A stretch of DNA of 64,000 bases. Source: Setophaga petechia. Lineage: Eukaryota > Chordata > Aves > Passeriformes > Parulidae. The stretch is taken from positions 1,766,001 to 1,830,000 of the forward strand of contig JANCRA010000019.1 of assembly GCA_024362935.1 (NCBI GenBank). The letters are read 5' to 3'. This document shows, one piece after another, positions 1 to 11,324 of the stretch. The notes beneath the pieces are model-generated. The model was not told where the DNA came from, did not search any database, and saw only the letters and a program-made list of their open reading frames with translations. Within the stretch, counting starts at the first letter, position 1, and each line of letters starts with the position of its first letter. The translations under genes and the position numbers were made by a program.

Positions 1-3000
1 TATTAATAAATCAATTTAAAGAAGTTCTTTGTCCACCCTGTTAGATTTCACGGTAACCTTTGCCATTTGTTTCAGATGTTTTTCTTCTCGAATTTGCTTT
101 CGCTTCTGACATTTTAGCCAACATTATCCTGTCACAACTCTGTGACCCAGAAGATCAGACATTCGGTAACCAAGTTGGGAGTGGCCTTACTTTACACAAA
201 TTTGCTGACTTTACTCTTTACTCTAAAAAGCTGTAATTATCTTCAAAGTTGCTCTTAGAAATATTTCAACAGGGTACTCTCTTAGAAAGTGTTACCTGTT
301 TGGCCCTCATCTCCTTTACACAGATTTGCAGATATTCTGAGTCACTGCTAGATATTCTAGAAGGATTCTGGGGTCTCCATACTCTAAGTGACATTAATTT
401 GAAGGGAAGATCATCCTAAGAAATAATAAAGCCAAAAAGGTTATTCATTCTCATAAAAGATATGAGGAAAACCTTTGACTATTTCTGCAAAGAACAGTTT
501 ATGTTTGTTTGGTTGGGTTTTTGTAATGTAGACTTTGTCTGCCATAGGACTGAAGTTCAATGTCTTAGCATAATTCAGGCCAGACTAGGCAACACTTTAC
601 TGTGTCAGCAACATATGAGTCAATTATAATTTTAAGACTATCTTCCCAGTGTTTGAAGAATGATGATATCAACCCCTGTAATATCAATGACATTTATATT
701 TAGAAGAGGTGGAGAGATAAGGGAGCATTAATAGAAATGGAAATAGCCACGTTGCAATGAATGGAAGTTACTTGCAATTTGTATAAAATACTAGGGCTCC
801 CACATTCACAAATGCCACATTGAGATAGGCTCACATTTCACTAGCTTTACCCCTTTTACTTTTCCTAACTGAAATCCAAATGAGCACAAATTAAGATGAG
901 CATGCTGCATAATCATTTTTCTTTATGGTATGAATTCCTGGGGATGATCACATTTCTTAAAATATGATAAGCAAGGAGTAATTCATCAGCACAGAATTTT
1001 TCATAGGAAGAAATAATTGCTGTTGCTGCTGTTAATTTATAGCTGCCACCAGTGAGGGAAAAAAAAAAAAAAGGAAAGATATCTTTGGATGCTATTATTG
1101 TGTTTACATTTAGACCTGTCTACACAATAAAGACAGTTCCTAGTTTCTGCGTTACTTAGCACCCGCATGGTATCCTTCTATGTGACCAGGAATTTTTCAC
1201 CTACAATTAAAACTGTTGATTTTTTTTTTTTTTATGTCCATAAAATGAGGTTGAGAACACTTAAGAGTTTTTAGTTTATTTAGGAATATTAAACTGGAGC
1301 TGAGCTTTCATTCATTTTAATTCAATACATAGTTTAGTATAATGAACAGGATTTTAGAGTGAAATCAGTGGTATTCATTTCATTCATCTGTTTAAATAAA
1401 ATTGCTAAACCAAATTTGTTCATGAACAGATTTTTTGTGTCATTCAACTTCAGATTAACAGATTAATGTGGTTAGACGTCAGGTATAATGCATGAATATG
1501 TGCCTCTGTGGTGGGAGTTGAAAAGCTAATGCAGTACTGACCCAGCATCAAAGCATGACACAAGATGCCCAGGTCTTAGGCATCAGAATCCCATTACGTG
1601 AGTGAAAATGAGAGAAAGAGGTAAATTGTCTTCGCTTAGATTTCTAGTATGATTTCAGATGCTCAGGAGCACCCAGCCTGATCTCCGATATGGTGCTGGA
1701 TTTCAGCCATGAATGAGCTGTTAAGGCCAGTGGCATCTGTGGTTGTTAAAGAGCTGCTCAACTCAAAGAGGATGCCACTATGGGGCCAGTTAAATAACTC
1801 AACAGTCTCCCTAGCTTTCCTGACCAAAGACTTGTCATCTGGCTGCACTTAGGCATCCAGTGCAACTTGATATGATTTGGGGTACCTGAGAGATGTGTCT
1901 CAGTCTGGTAGATATAATGGCACATCCAACATACTACTCTCTGGAATGCTGTCTGGAGATGAATTATAACTACATCTAACGCATCTCAAATGACAGTGGA
2001 TGTCTGTGTGTAAATAACTTCATCAAGAAGAGAAATTATTAAGCTGTAACTACCCAAGAAAGCTAATAAGACAATAAAACCATATTCCTCACAATTCTGG
2101 ACTAATTTATTTTTTAGTCACTCTTTCTATCCAACATCATATGAATTTTTGGCTTGATATCTACCTCATGCTGCTATGAAACAATTTCTTGCTCACGTTC
2201 CTTTGAATAATTAATCACTCTTTTTTTTGGCAACAAAATGGAAGACAGGAATGTCTAACTACAGAATTATATGCACTAATCTTACGGCCATCTCTTGTTT
2301 TTTGTTTCTGAGTAATCAGAATAGCTCTGAGACATTTTGCTTTATCTTTTGCTGAACAGCCTGAGCATAATGTTGTAAGTACACGAAAGAAAATTATAAA
2401 CATTGGACAGCAAAGAGAACATGATCTTGCATTAATGAGGCTTCACTTATTGGTTACCAAATTAACCTTGATAAGAGCAATGAGGGCAGAGCCAGAGAGA
2501 TATCAAACAGCTTATTTTATGTTTTTAGTGTGGAGACTCAACAAAGAAAAGATGTTTTTATTGCATCTGGCCTACCCATCTTTTTATAATTTAACAGCCC
2601 AGAGAGAAATGCAACAATCTATAAATGCATTAAGAACTGTCAGGTGAGAATGATGCTTTTGCAAAGTGCTATTATAGGTTCATTTAGGAGGAGAAAATAT
2701 GGAAAATACAAAATGTGTGTCTAGGTTTTGGACGTTTTAGGGTGGTATTTTGTAGCTGCAATGCTGTTGTGACACAAGGCGCTTTCTTCCTGCACTTTAA
2801 AACTACTTTAAATTTGCTTTAGTGCACCAAAACTAGCTTAGAAATTCAGTATCCAATCATAAGCAATTATGTTCATAGTTCTACACTCAAGAAAGTGACT
2901 CCCTTTATGAGTTCAAAACCTTGTCATAAAGTCTAACATCTGAAATTTAAAAAGCAGTATATTTGATAGGCATAAATGAGTCCATTCCATCAGCCACTTT

Positions 3001-3284
3001 AGGAGAATTTACTTCTTTGACCTCATGCATCTTATAGAAGCTGAATCCTGGGATCACAAAAAAAAAGGTAAGAAAGATAACACCAGTATTCTAAAAATAC
3101 CTGATGGCCCCCTCTTTCTGTTGTAGGAGGATGCTATCAGGCTACTACAATGCCCATGGTTCCATCTTTGCAAGATTCTACTGATCAATCAAAAGAACAG
3201 AAACTGAACAGAGATAAATTACCATTTAGAGAGTCTGAGAAGTCTCAAATTGACAAGTTAGTTGGCATGCTGAAAATTCAGATA
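1..3284. other. Non-coding AT-rich stretch, no recognised repeat
   Basis: No gene or recognised repeat in this stretch apart from the weak exon candidate listed separately at 2529-2643. Short homopolymer runs occur (A run near 1060-1073, T run near 1220-1233). A 61-codon minus-strand open frame at 1663-1848 has no motif I recognise and is within chance size. The part from about 3150 to 3284 may be an eroded extension of the CR1 piece that follows, but I cannot align it. Confidence 0.6.
2529..2643 (+). other. Exon-like segment, 115 bp, weak candidate
   Basis: The segment is preceded by a T-rich acceptor-like tract ending TTTTTAG and followed by CAG|GTGAGA, a near-consensus vertebrate 5' splice site. 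One frame is open across the whole 115 bp. It needs one base from an upstream exon and passes two bases downstream; within it are residues such as WRLNKEKMFLLHLAYP. The open frame actually begins upstream of the acceptor at 2435, which weakens the case for a real exon border. No protein family is recognised. Splice-like pairs arise by chance in any 64 kb, so this is only a candidate, coding or lncRNA. Confidence 0.12.
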
Positions 3285-3480
3285 TGGTTTCATAATTCTA
3301 AGCAGGGAAGGACTGGTCAGGAATGTGAAAGCAGATGTCATCCTTGGCTACCATTGGTAATGGGTTGTTGAAATTCAGAAAAATGACAACAGGAAGCAAA
3401 AAGCAGGATAATAACTCTGGATTTCAGGAGGACAGATCTGCTCAAGGATCTCTCTGGAAGAATCCCACAGAAAATACACC
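3285..3480 (+). mobile_element. CR1 LINE fragment, ORF2 region between endonuclease and RT
   Basis: The text starting GGGAAGGACTGGTCAGGAAT and running through GGATTTCAGGAGGACAGATC to GGAAGAATCCCACAG matches the avian CR1 ORF2 segment that lies between the endonuclease and reverse-transcriptase domains, read on the plus strand. It ends just before an oppositely oriented CR1 at 3488. The frame is decayed. It may be the left half of the same plus-strand element whose 3' end is at 4374-4853, with the minus CR1 inserted between, but about 1.5 kb of RT region is missing, so two separate insertions are equally possible. Confidence 0.6.
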
Positions 3481-3487
3481 TGCAGAG

Positions 3488-4371
3488 AATCATAGAATGA
3501 AAGAGACCTCTAAAACCATCTAGTTCCAACTCCTGCCATTGGCAGGGACACTTCCAATGATAAGGAGTCCACAATTTCTCTGGGTTGCCTGATACTGAAG
3601 ACGTCCCCAAACCAGGTGCAGAACCTTGTTCTATTTGGTCTTATTCAGTGAAGTTCACATGGACACACTCCTCAGGCCTGTCAAAATCCCTCTGGATCAC
3701 ATCCCTTCCCTCAAGCAAATCAACAGGTTTTCTACAGACTTGCTGAGGTTTCGCTCAATCACAATATGTCACTAATTAAGATACTGAGCAATATTTGTGC
3801 CACTACAGATCCTTAAGAGCCACCATGAGTTACTGCTTTCCATTAAGACGTGTGATTGTCTGCATGGACATCGACATAAGCCGATTCCTTATCCATCTAA
3901 CAGTGCATTCACCAAAGCCATAAATCATCAATTTAGTAGCAAAGACTGTATCAAAGATCTTACAGACAGTCCAGGCAGATGACATCCATATACCCTTCAC
4001 TTCTCTTCCCATCCACATTCCCTTCTCTACTGGTGGAGTCACTCCACTGTAGAAGGTAAATAGATGAGTCAGGTGGATCTTCCCCTGGTGAAGCCATGTT
4101 GTCTGTCACTAAAATCTCTCCTGTCTTCCAGACATTTCAGCATATCATTCATGAGGATCTGTTCCATGACCTTAGCAGGCACGGAGGGGAAGCTGACTGG
4201 TTCATAATTTCCAGGGTTATCTTTATTAACATTTTCCCTGGTAATTGGGAACTTTACCTGACTGGCATGACTTTTCAAATATGATGGAGAGTTCCTTAGC
4301 AATTACATCTGATAATTCCCTAAAGTCTCTGGAAGCATCTTATCAGGTCCCACAATAAGTTCTCATGAATG
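3488..4371 (-). mobile_element. CR1 LINE fragment, 3' end joined to RT region
   Basis: Read on the minus strand, 4371 down to about 3600 is decayed CR1 reverse transcriptase. At 4069-4302 the frame includes NPGNYEPVSFPSVPAKVMEQ and QHGFTRGRS, the conserved N-terminal RT segment of CR1, and further on come degraded KAFDTV-like and RWIRNRL-like pieces. The last 110 bases (3488-3600) are the CR1 3' untranslated end, with the AATCATAGAATG tail that marks minus-strand copies. The C-terminal ORF2 region between these parts, several hundred bases, is absent, so the copy has an internal deletion or is two fragments. Stops and frameshifts make it non-functional. Confidence 0.9.
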
Positions 4372-4373
4372 AG

Positions 4374-4853
4374 ATTGGGTCCCCTACAAGAAAGACTTTG
4401 AGGTGCTGAAAGGTGTCCAGAGAAAAGCAATGGACCTGGTGAGGTGTCTGGAGCACAAGTTATATGAAGAGTGGCTGAGGGAGCTGGGGATCTTTAGCCT
4501 GCAGTAAAGAAGGTTTAGGGGACACCCTATCACTCTCTAAACCTGTCTGAAAGGAGGATTTAGCCAGGCAGGGGTCAGTCCTTTCTCCTAAATAACAAAT
4601 GATAAGACAAGAGGAATTTGCCTCCAGTTGCAACAAGAAATTTAGATTTCTTCACTACAGAGTGTTCAGAAAGTGGACTAATCTGCCCAGGGAATGGTGG
4701 AGTCACTATAACAAAAAGTACATCAAAGATGTGTAGGTGTCTTGGAACATGGTTGAGTGGTGGAGTTGGCAGTGCTGGGTTGGTGGTTGGACTTGATGAT
4801 CTTACAGCTCTTTTCCAGTCAAAAGGATTCTGTGACTTTCTGATTGTTTATAA
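4374..4853 (+). mobile_element. CR1 LINE 3' end
   Basis: This is a typical 5'-truncated CR1. It covers the ORF2 C-terminus (GACTTTGAGGTGCTGAAAGG, GAGTGGCTGAGGGAGCTGGG), the segment encoding the end of ORF2 and the 3' untranslated region, with GATTTCTTCACTACAGAGTG, CTGCCCAGGGAATGGTGGAG and GGACTTGATGATCTTACAGC, ending in GATTCTGTGACTTTCTG. Its start abuts the end of the minus-strand CR1 at 4371. No intact frame remains. Confidence 0.93.
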
Positions 4854-5689
4854 AAGGTAAAAGGCTTTAAATCCCTTTTCTTACCCTGAATTTTGTGCCT
4901 AGGATTAATTTTATTTTTAGCTCCTCTGAAACAAGTTTATCCAAAGCAATTCAGTTATAGCACAACCTAACAGTAACCTTCCTTGGAATAGAACAAAACC
5001 AAGAAAATTGGAAAAGTATAGATTCAATATAAATATTAGCATGATTAAATCATTGGTGGGCAAAGGGGTGGAATACACTGTCACAGATTATATGTTATTA
5101 TCTTGAGATTGTTTAACCATAGTCAAATATACGCTATCCAATGGGCGTCAAGTCCATACACAAAGAATACATTTTGGCTTTTCAGTTCTAATTAGTCCAT
5201 TTGGACTAGAGGAAGAGCAAAATTATATTTTTTTAGAGGAACAGTAAAATTATATTGTTTTCATTTTCTGAGCTAAATATAGCTTGATCATTTTTCAAGG
5301 ATACTGTATATAGCCACTGATGTACAAATTAAGCTATGCAGTTAGACATCTATTCTGGTATAATAGAAACACCATAGAATATAAATATACCTGGCATGTT
5401 TTTAAACAGGAATAGAACTACCCACACAGGTAGTTCTGCCCACACAGGTCTTTTTCAGACCTTCATTTCCCAGAAAGGATGAACTACAAGTGAAGAATAC
5501 AAAAAAGTAATGTGTAAATTAACTCTGTTTTATTTTCACTAAGTGGTTACCCTCCATTAGAGGCATAAAACAATAAAAAGTAAGAAATTATTTTCCATTG
5601 ACCCATCAGGGTACCATCAGTGGTGGAAAATATTCTGAGAAAAAAAAAGTATATGAAGAATGGTTTGCAAAGAATAAATTTTTATTCAG
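4854..5689. other. Non-coding stretch, nothing recognised
   Basis: AT-rich sequence with no repeat or gene that I can support. A short duplicated phrase, CCCACACAGGT, occurs twice near 5421-5448. Confidence 0.6.
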
Positions 5690-5909
5690 CACAAGAAATT
5701 TTACCTCAGGACTTCTTTTCATTGAGGCTGGCAGAACACTGGTGCTCAGGGAGGCTGTGAGTGCTCCCTCTCTGCAGACATTCCCACCTGGAAGCACTCC
5801 TGTGTCACCTGCTCTAGGCGACCCTGCATTGGCAGGGGTGTTGGACTGGATGATGTCCAGAGGTCCCTCCCAATCCTAAGAGTTCTGAGAATCTGTGATT
5901 CTGTAATAT
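5690..5909 (+). mobile_element. CR1 LINE 3' end
   Basis: Short 5'-truncated CR1 with the phrases GACTTCTTTTCATTGAGGCT, CTGCTCTAGGCGACCCTGCA and GTTGGACTGGATGATGTCCA, ending in GATTCTGTAAT. It belongs to the CR1 type whose 3' end reads 'gcctgctctaggtgaccctgc' in birds, so a different subfamily from the copy at 4374-4853. The open frame across it is a by-product. Confidence 0.88.
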
Positions 5910-6655
5910 CATATGTTACCCTGTGCATTTAAATTTTCAAATATGTCAGCCCAAAACAACCATGGCAATGGAAAAGAATGCTTAACTTTGATTTCATAAT
6001 TAATTAAAAGATCAATGACTGTTCCACACAGCTGGGTATTAAGCTGTCCTAGAATCTAATTCCAACCTTCTGATGCACAATTTGGGTTTTTTTTTCTTCA
6101 AATGTCACATAAAACTGACCAAGTAAGTTTACAGAATACCTAATGAGAAAACACTACATCATTCTTAACACAGAGCACAAGCAAACAGTTTTATTCCTGT
6201 TTGTGCAGCTTAACCTTCTGCAAAAGTAATTAGGTCTATAATTAAAAAGCTATTTGGAATGATTAAAACCCTGTTATCTAGTGGCATTTAAAGACAAATG
6301 CAAATGTCAGAAAGGATGAATTAATTAAAATCACTATTTAAAAGGAAAAAAGTATATTAGAGTAAGAACTAGAGGATGTTATTTACTGAAATGCTACAAT
6401 ATGAGGTGAAGTTGCATGTTCAGAGGATAAAGAGAAGGTTGAAACAATTTTATCTGGCATTTTGTAATGTGCTCTGATGCCATTCATGAATATATATTGT
6501 TATGTACGTGCATAACAGTGTGCCTCATTCACATCTAGACTTTAGGAACAGTGGGGTTGTTCATAGAAATCCTGTTTTTTCTCTGCTTTCCAGCCAAGAT
6601 CCATGTTGAAGGGCCAAGGGAGAATCTTCCAGGAAAAGTGAAGACATGCTCTAAG
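5910..6655. other. Non-coding stretch, nothing recognised
   Basis: AT-rich sequence without a gene or recognised repeat. Confidence 0.6.
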
Positions 6656-6890
6656 AACGTTTTCCTTCCTTCCTTCCTTCCTTCCTGCCTTCCTGCCTTC
6701 TTTCTTTCCTGCCTTCCTTCTTGCCTTCCTTCCTTCCTTCCTTCCTTCCTTCCTTCCTTCCTGCCTTCCTGCCTTCCTTCCTTCCTTCCTTCCTTCCATT
6801 CCCTCCCTTCCATTGCCTTCCCTCCCCTCCCTTCTCACCTCTCATTCCTCTCTTCCTCCGTTCCCTCCTCTCATTCCTCCCATGCAATTA
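6656..6890. repeat. TTCC microsatellite and polypyrimidine tract
   Basis: About 145 bp of TTCC units, interrupted by TGCC and TTTC variants, grading into 90 bp of impure CCCTCC/TCTTCC. The plus strand is almost all pyrimidine. Open frames in all phases here (up to 118 codons, both strands) simply reflect the lack of stop codons in the unit. Confidence 0.95.
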
Positions 6891-9432
6891 ATATAAAGAA
6901 AGAGTGAGGTAGCATCAAGAATCCTCTTTCATAAAGTTGATTTCCCACAGCTACATATACTGAATAGATTTAGTGCAATAATTGACCAAATCTACAAAAC
7001 AGACGTGGTGAGGGAGGCAGTGTGTGTGCTGTATAACTCAGATGACTTTTTCAAAAATCCCTAAAGAGTTAATCTGTATAAAGACATGTCAGGATATGAA
7101 AGGGATGTCTTTCAAAAGCATTTCAGCATGCACACCCACAGTAGATGTTCAGCATCAGCCCCTGGGAGGAAGATGTCTCTGTTCCCTCAAAATAGAAAAT
7201 GAATCTAAGGAGAAAAGTTTAATCTTTGATTACTATGAATGCCCTTCCTTGTGCCAATAAGACTTGTGATTTTCTTTACCAGCCTCAGTATAGAATTACA
7301 ACAGCATTTTTTCTTCATGAAGATTCTTTTCTCAGAGCATGAAGATTTCTTCTTTTTATCTTGTCCAATTAGATACAACATAAGAGCATAACAGAGACAA
7401 CACTGCTTTGCCCTCCCATCAATGACAAACCACACAGCCAAAACACTTATGACAATTAATACTGAGAAACTTCATATTTTAAGGCAGTGGGCTTGGTCTC
7501 AAATGTTTGTATGTTTGAAGTATTGCTGTAATTTGCTTCTGGATTTATCCCCTTGAATCTTTAGATTATGCTAAATATGAAGCTAAAATGTCTTTTTTTC
7601 AAACTGGTTTTTAAAGTGATACTGACTGCAAGGTAAATTCTGTTCCAACTGCATATTTAAAGCACGATGGCCAGAAAAGATTAATTTTCCATGCACACTC
7701 CCACACATTAACACAAAAATCATGAGAGTTTCTATTACTCACTCAAAGACAGCAACCCCTATTAGTTCATATGACTTAATTTGACAAATCTCTGTTTATA
7801 AGGCTTGTGTCTTTTCAACTACATTATAAGGAATTCAAGAGACACTTAAGAAATTTCTCTGTGAGGAAAAATATCCCTGTAAAATAGGGATGATAAATTA
7901 GCTACAGCACAGCATATCTCTGTGTCTTCAAGAGACGTTGTAGCAATGACTCATTATTTCTTAAAAAATTAGGATTCATTAAAAAAAGGAACTCTAAGAC
8001 TTAAATAATTTGATTAATGTTACAAATTTCGGAATTAAAAAGATAATTCTGTTTTGACTGAAAATTTCAAGATGTTTCCTCTTCACTTTAAAGGCATAGG
8101 AAAACTCAGCCAAAATCATTTACATAAAAGATATTTTAAATTACCCATAATTCCACAACAAACATTTTGTTATTGGATAAAGTGCATAACCTCTAAAAAG
8201 CATGGAAATAAAGAACTGTTGAAGGATTTCTTTCCTTTTTAATGTGTTTAAGTCAGCTACTGTTAAAGTAGAAGGAAAATGAATCACTAACTCACTAATT
8301 TCTAATACTGCTGTTTTGATATCAGTTTTTGAATGTGTCTTCATTTACTCCTTGTTTATGTCGTCAGTTAGCACTGCAAGCCCTTTAGGACTGAGGCTGG
8401 AACTAGAAAGCACAGTGTGTTTTCACATTTCATTCTGACTTGGGTTAGGGCATTTAGATAATACAGTAGCATAAACGGAACTATTTTAATGTAATAAATT
8501 GGTTAACTAATTCCAGATATGAAGTTAATTTCAGATCTCTCAGCAAAAAAAGATCAGTGAAAGTGTTTTTCTTCATTTTTGTTTGCTATATTATAAAACA
8601 ATTTGATTAAATTATTTGCATGTTAAATGTATTACAGTTTGTGTGTACTAGAGTCTTTTTTCTGCAGCTCTTTGCACAGAGCACAGCAGGGAACACAGTG
8701 TCATTAAATTTCAACCCCAATGTGAGTTACTGCTTTATCTGAGCATAAGAAAGGTTATGCTCTAGGCATAATCCTCTGCAGTGAGGTCTTGATTCATAAA
8801 CTCAGTGCACAGTTCACAGTAAACAGAGAAAACATCAGAGCTGGTTAGCTTAGTCTTCTTGTGGGAGTAAGAGGTTAGACAGAAAGCACTTGTAAATCTC
8901 AAGGTACTTGTGCTTTTGCTCCTTCATCATGAAAAAACAAGGTTAGAAGAGACAACAGGGAGTGATTGAAATGTGGATGGAAAATCTTTGAAAATCCTTC
9001 CCCACATGTGCAGATGCTAGAGAAATTTTCCTTTGTTTGGACTTATTACTTTGTGTAGAAAGGAGTAGTTCTGTGGGCTTTTTCCCTAATCCCACTCGAG
9101 ATGATCACCTCTTTTCTCTCATTTTAGGCGAGAAATTTGTTCTTACTGTGCATTTTACATCTGAGCTTATGTCCTTTTACGTGGAAAGGGAATGAAATAA
9201 TGAAATGTACAGAACCAAGGGCCTGTTTTGACAAAGTGTGTTTTGTCTGTGCAAGTATCTATTTTTTAATTTTCCTTTACATTACAGATGTTGAATAACC
9301 TAATAAGAACTATTCTATATGTATTTTCATATTACCAGCTGTATAGACTTCCAAACAGCAGAGTATTGACGGAATTACAAATTGTATTTTTTCATTGTTT
9401 TTGAACATAATAGACATGATATACCCTCCTAT
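6891..9432. other. Non-coding stretch, nothing recognised
   Basis: AT-rich single-copy-looking sequence. No repeat, RNA gene or exon supported. The open frames here (up to 78 codons) have no recognisable motif. Confidence 0.55.
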
Positions 9433-9437
9433 GGATG
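9433..9437. repeat. Target-site duplication GGATG, left copy
   Basis: GGATG lies immediately before the LTR terminus TGCTGTGG. The identical GGATG follows the other terminus at 11325-11329. A 5-bp duplication is the size expected for ERVL-type integration. Confidence 0.8.
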
Positions 9438-9848
9438 TGCTGTGGTTTGACACTGCCCAAATTCCAGGCATCCAGGAGAGTCATTTGTTTACCCTCTTCT
9501 GCTGTAGTTGGGCAGAGGTGAAGGGAAAAAAATTAACACAGGGTTCATGAGTCAAGATAAGGATTGCAAGAAAAACACTCTAAGAGGAAAACACGCTTGA
9601 ATTTAGAGGTATAAAGTAAATTTATTATTAATAGAGTCAGAAGAGGACAAGCAAAATGAGCCCTTAAAACACTTTTTTTTTCCCCCCAGCCTCTCCTCCC
9701 TTCCCACCAACAGTTCAGGGAGACAGGACATGGGAGTTTTGTCATGGGGTCCCTCCCATGGGTAAACAGCCTTTACACAACTGCTGTGGCGTGGATCCAC
9801 GGGGTGCAGTCTTTGAAAGATGGGCTGGTCTACTTTGGAAGCAAGGGC

Positions 9849-9876
9849 CCTCTCTCTCTCTCTCTCTCTCTCTCTA
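9849..9876. repeat. CT dinucleotide microsatellite
   Basis: An uninterrupted CT run of about 13 units inside the ERVL-like LTR. On the minus strand it gives an RERERERE-like stretch in the frame at 9603-9944, which is not evidence of a protein. Confidence 0.9.
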
Positions 9877-10623
9877 TTTGGGTTTCCCAGTAGACCACAG
9901 CATTCTCTAGCATCCATCCACTCCAGTGCAAGCACTTTTGCCACAGGCTGCGAGTGGATCTCTGCATCCCCTGTGGACTTCGTGCATTACAAGGGAACAG
10001 TTTGTTTTACCACAGTCTTCACCACAACTTGCAGAGGAATCTCATCTCCCACATTTGAAATGCCTCCTACCCCTCCTTCTTTCCACTGACCTTGGTGTCA
10101 CCATGTTGTTTTCCCTCACATGTCCTCGCTTCCTCCTCTTTTCTGACTAGAAGAAAAATTGCTGCTTGTAGGTACCATTGTCAACAAGTTCTACTAATTC
10201 AAAGATTCATGCAAGATCCCACAGTGCCAAAACGTTGATCTTGTCTAGGTCCCACGTTAGGGAATCGCTTGCTGCTGGCCAGGCAGCCTCGCTGCCATCA
10301 CATGGGCAGTGGCAGCTGCCACAGTGCTGGCACCATTTGATGTCTATCTTCATGCAGGCTCTGGAAAGGGGGCACTGCCACTGCTGTCACTGCCCTCTTT
10401 GCCTGCAGGGCAGCTGGCTAGGGGCAGCCAGGCAGGCAAGGCTTGCCACAGGCCACACCGAGATGGCCCCTGGCAGCAGTGCTTTGCCACACCTAGGAAA
10501 AAAACTGTGTCCATACTGTTTTGATTTTCTTCTAAAATATATCATCACAGAGGTGCTGCCAACTTCTCTAATTGCACCAGCAGGATGTCCATCTTCAGAG
10601 CCATCAGGGATCAGAGATTGGCT

Positions 10624-10629
10624 CTGTCA
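10624..10629. repeat. Target-site duplication CTGTCA, left copy
   Basis: CTGTCA precedes the nested LTR and is repeated exactly at 11222-11227. Removing the insertion plus one copy restores the outer LTR phrase GATTGGCTCTGTCAGACATGG. Confidence 0.9.
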
Positions 10630-11221
10630 TGTCAGAACACAGGACATTCCTCTGACTGCCCTGGAGGACTCAAGACCCTTGGCACAGAGTCAAAAACACC
10701 TGTGCCTTTGATTTTAGCCCATGGAAAAAAACTACCAACTTTGTATGAAGATGTACAAGCCACAAAAGTTTCAAAATAATGAGAGTGAATTTATCACAGG
10801 GTGAAAATGTACAATGTTGGAGTTTTTGGAATGGGGGTTCAAGATGCAAGATGGAGGCATCTGGGTGTGTTCTGTCCTTCTTGTTCTTGTCCTCCATCTT
10901 CTGCTGTGATGATGGCACTTTTGGATTGGTTTAGAGTAGAGACAAACTGTCTAACATAGGTGATAGGTATTGGAAAATTATTGTAAATAAAGTACACATA
11001 GTTTTTAGTATAAAAAGACAAGACTGCCCTGAGGGAGGTCAGTCTGCCTCAACCCGACCTGCCAGACACACCTCGGTGGGTCAGAAAGACAATGTATTAG
11101 GTAAGACCAAATAAACAACCTTGAGAACGAGAGCCAAGGAACCCTGTCTTCTTCTTTGGTCTCAAGGGAAAAAGAGACTGTCTAACATATCGGGGTCATC
11201 TTGACACCAGCGACCTCTTCA
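10630..11221 (+). mobile_element. Nested solo ERVK-like LTR
   Basis: A 592-bp LTR, TGTCAGAACACAGGACATTC to GCGACCTCTTCA, inserted in the ERVL-like LTR and bounded by a perfect 6-bp duplication (CTGTCA), the size typical of ERVK integrases. On the plus strand it has a TATA-like element (TATAAAA, 11009-11015) and a polyadenylation signal AATAAA at 11110-11115, about 100 bases apart, giving the order U3-R-U5. It is alignable over its length with the LTR at 41923-42565, for instance GATTGGTTTAGAGTAGA and the CATAGGTGAT phrase. No viral coding region is present. Confidence 0.9.
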
Positions 11222-11227
11222 CTGTCA
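11222..11227. repeat. Target-site duplication CTGTCA, right copy
   Basis: Exact copy of 10624-10629, immediately after the CA terminus of the nested LTR. Confidence 0.9.
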
Positions 11228-11324
11228 GACATGGTGGAAGCTTCTAGCTGCTTCTCACAAAAGCTATCCCTGTGCCTTCCTCTCCCCTTGCTACCAAAAC
11301 AATAGGCTGTGCCAAACCAACACA

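Larger units (their letters stand above)
9438..11324 (-). mobile_element. Solo ERVL-like LTR, split by a younger LTR
   Basis: A solo LTR with its sense strand on minus. On the plus strand it starts TGCTGTGGTTTGACACTGCC and ends CCAAACCAACACA, and is flanked by the 5-bp repeat GGATG. Diagnostic avian LTR phrases include GAGTCAAGATAAGGAT, ATCCACGGGGTGCAGTC, GACCTTGGTGTCACCATG, GATTGGCTCTGTCA|GACATGGTGGAAGC and CTTCTAGCTGCTTCTCAC. The break at the bar is exactly where the 592-bp LTR at 10630-11221 is inserted; without it the LTR is about 1.29 kb. No internal retroviral genes are present, so it is a recombination-derived solo LTR. ERVL class is inferred from the 5-bp duplication. The 177-codon frame at 10178-10711 runs into the nested LTR and is fortuitous. 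Confidence 0.88.

Noticed and set aside
6535..6907. Overlapping frames of 78-118 codons
   Set aside because: By-product of the TTCC tract.
9603..9944. 113-codon minus frame with an RERERE stretch
   Set aside because: The stretch is the CT microsatellite read on minus inside an LTR.
10178..10711. 177-codon plus-strand frame
   Set aside because: It crosses from the outer ERVL-like LTR into the nested ERVK-like LTR, is antisense to the outer LTR and has no motif.
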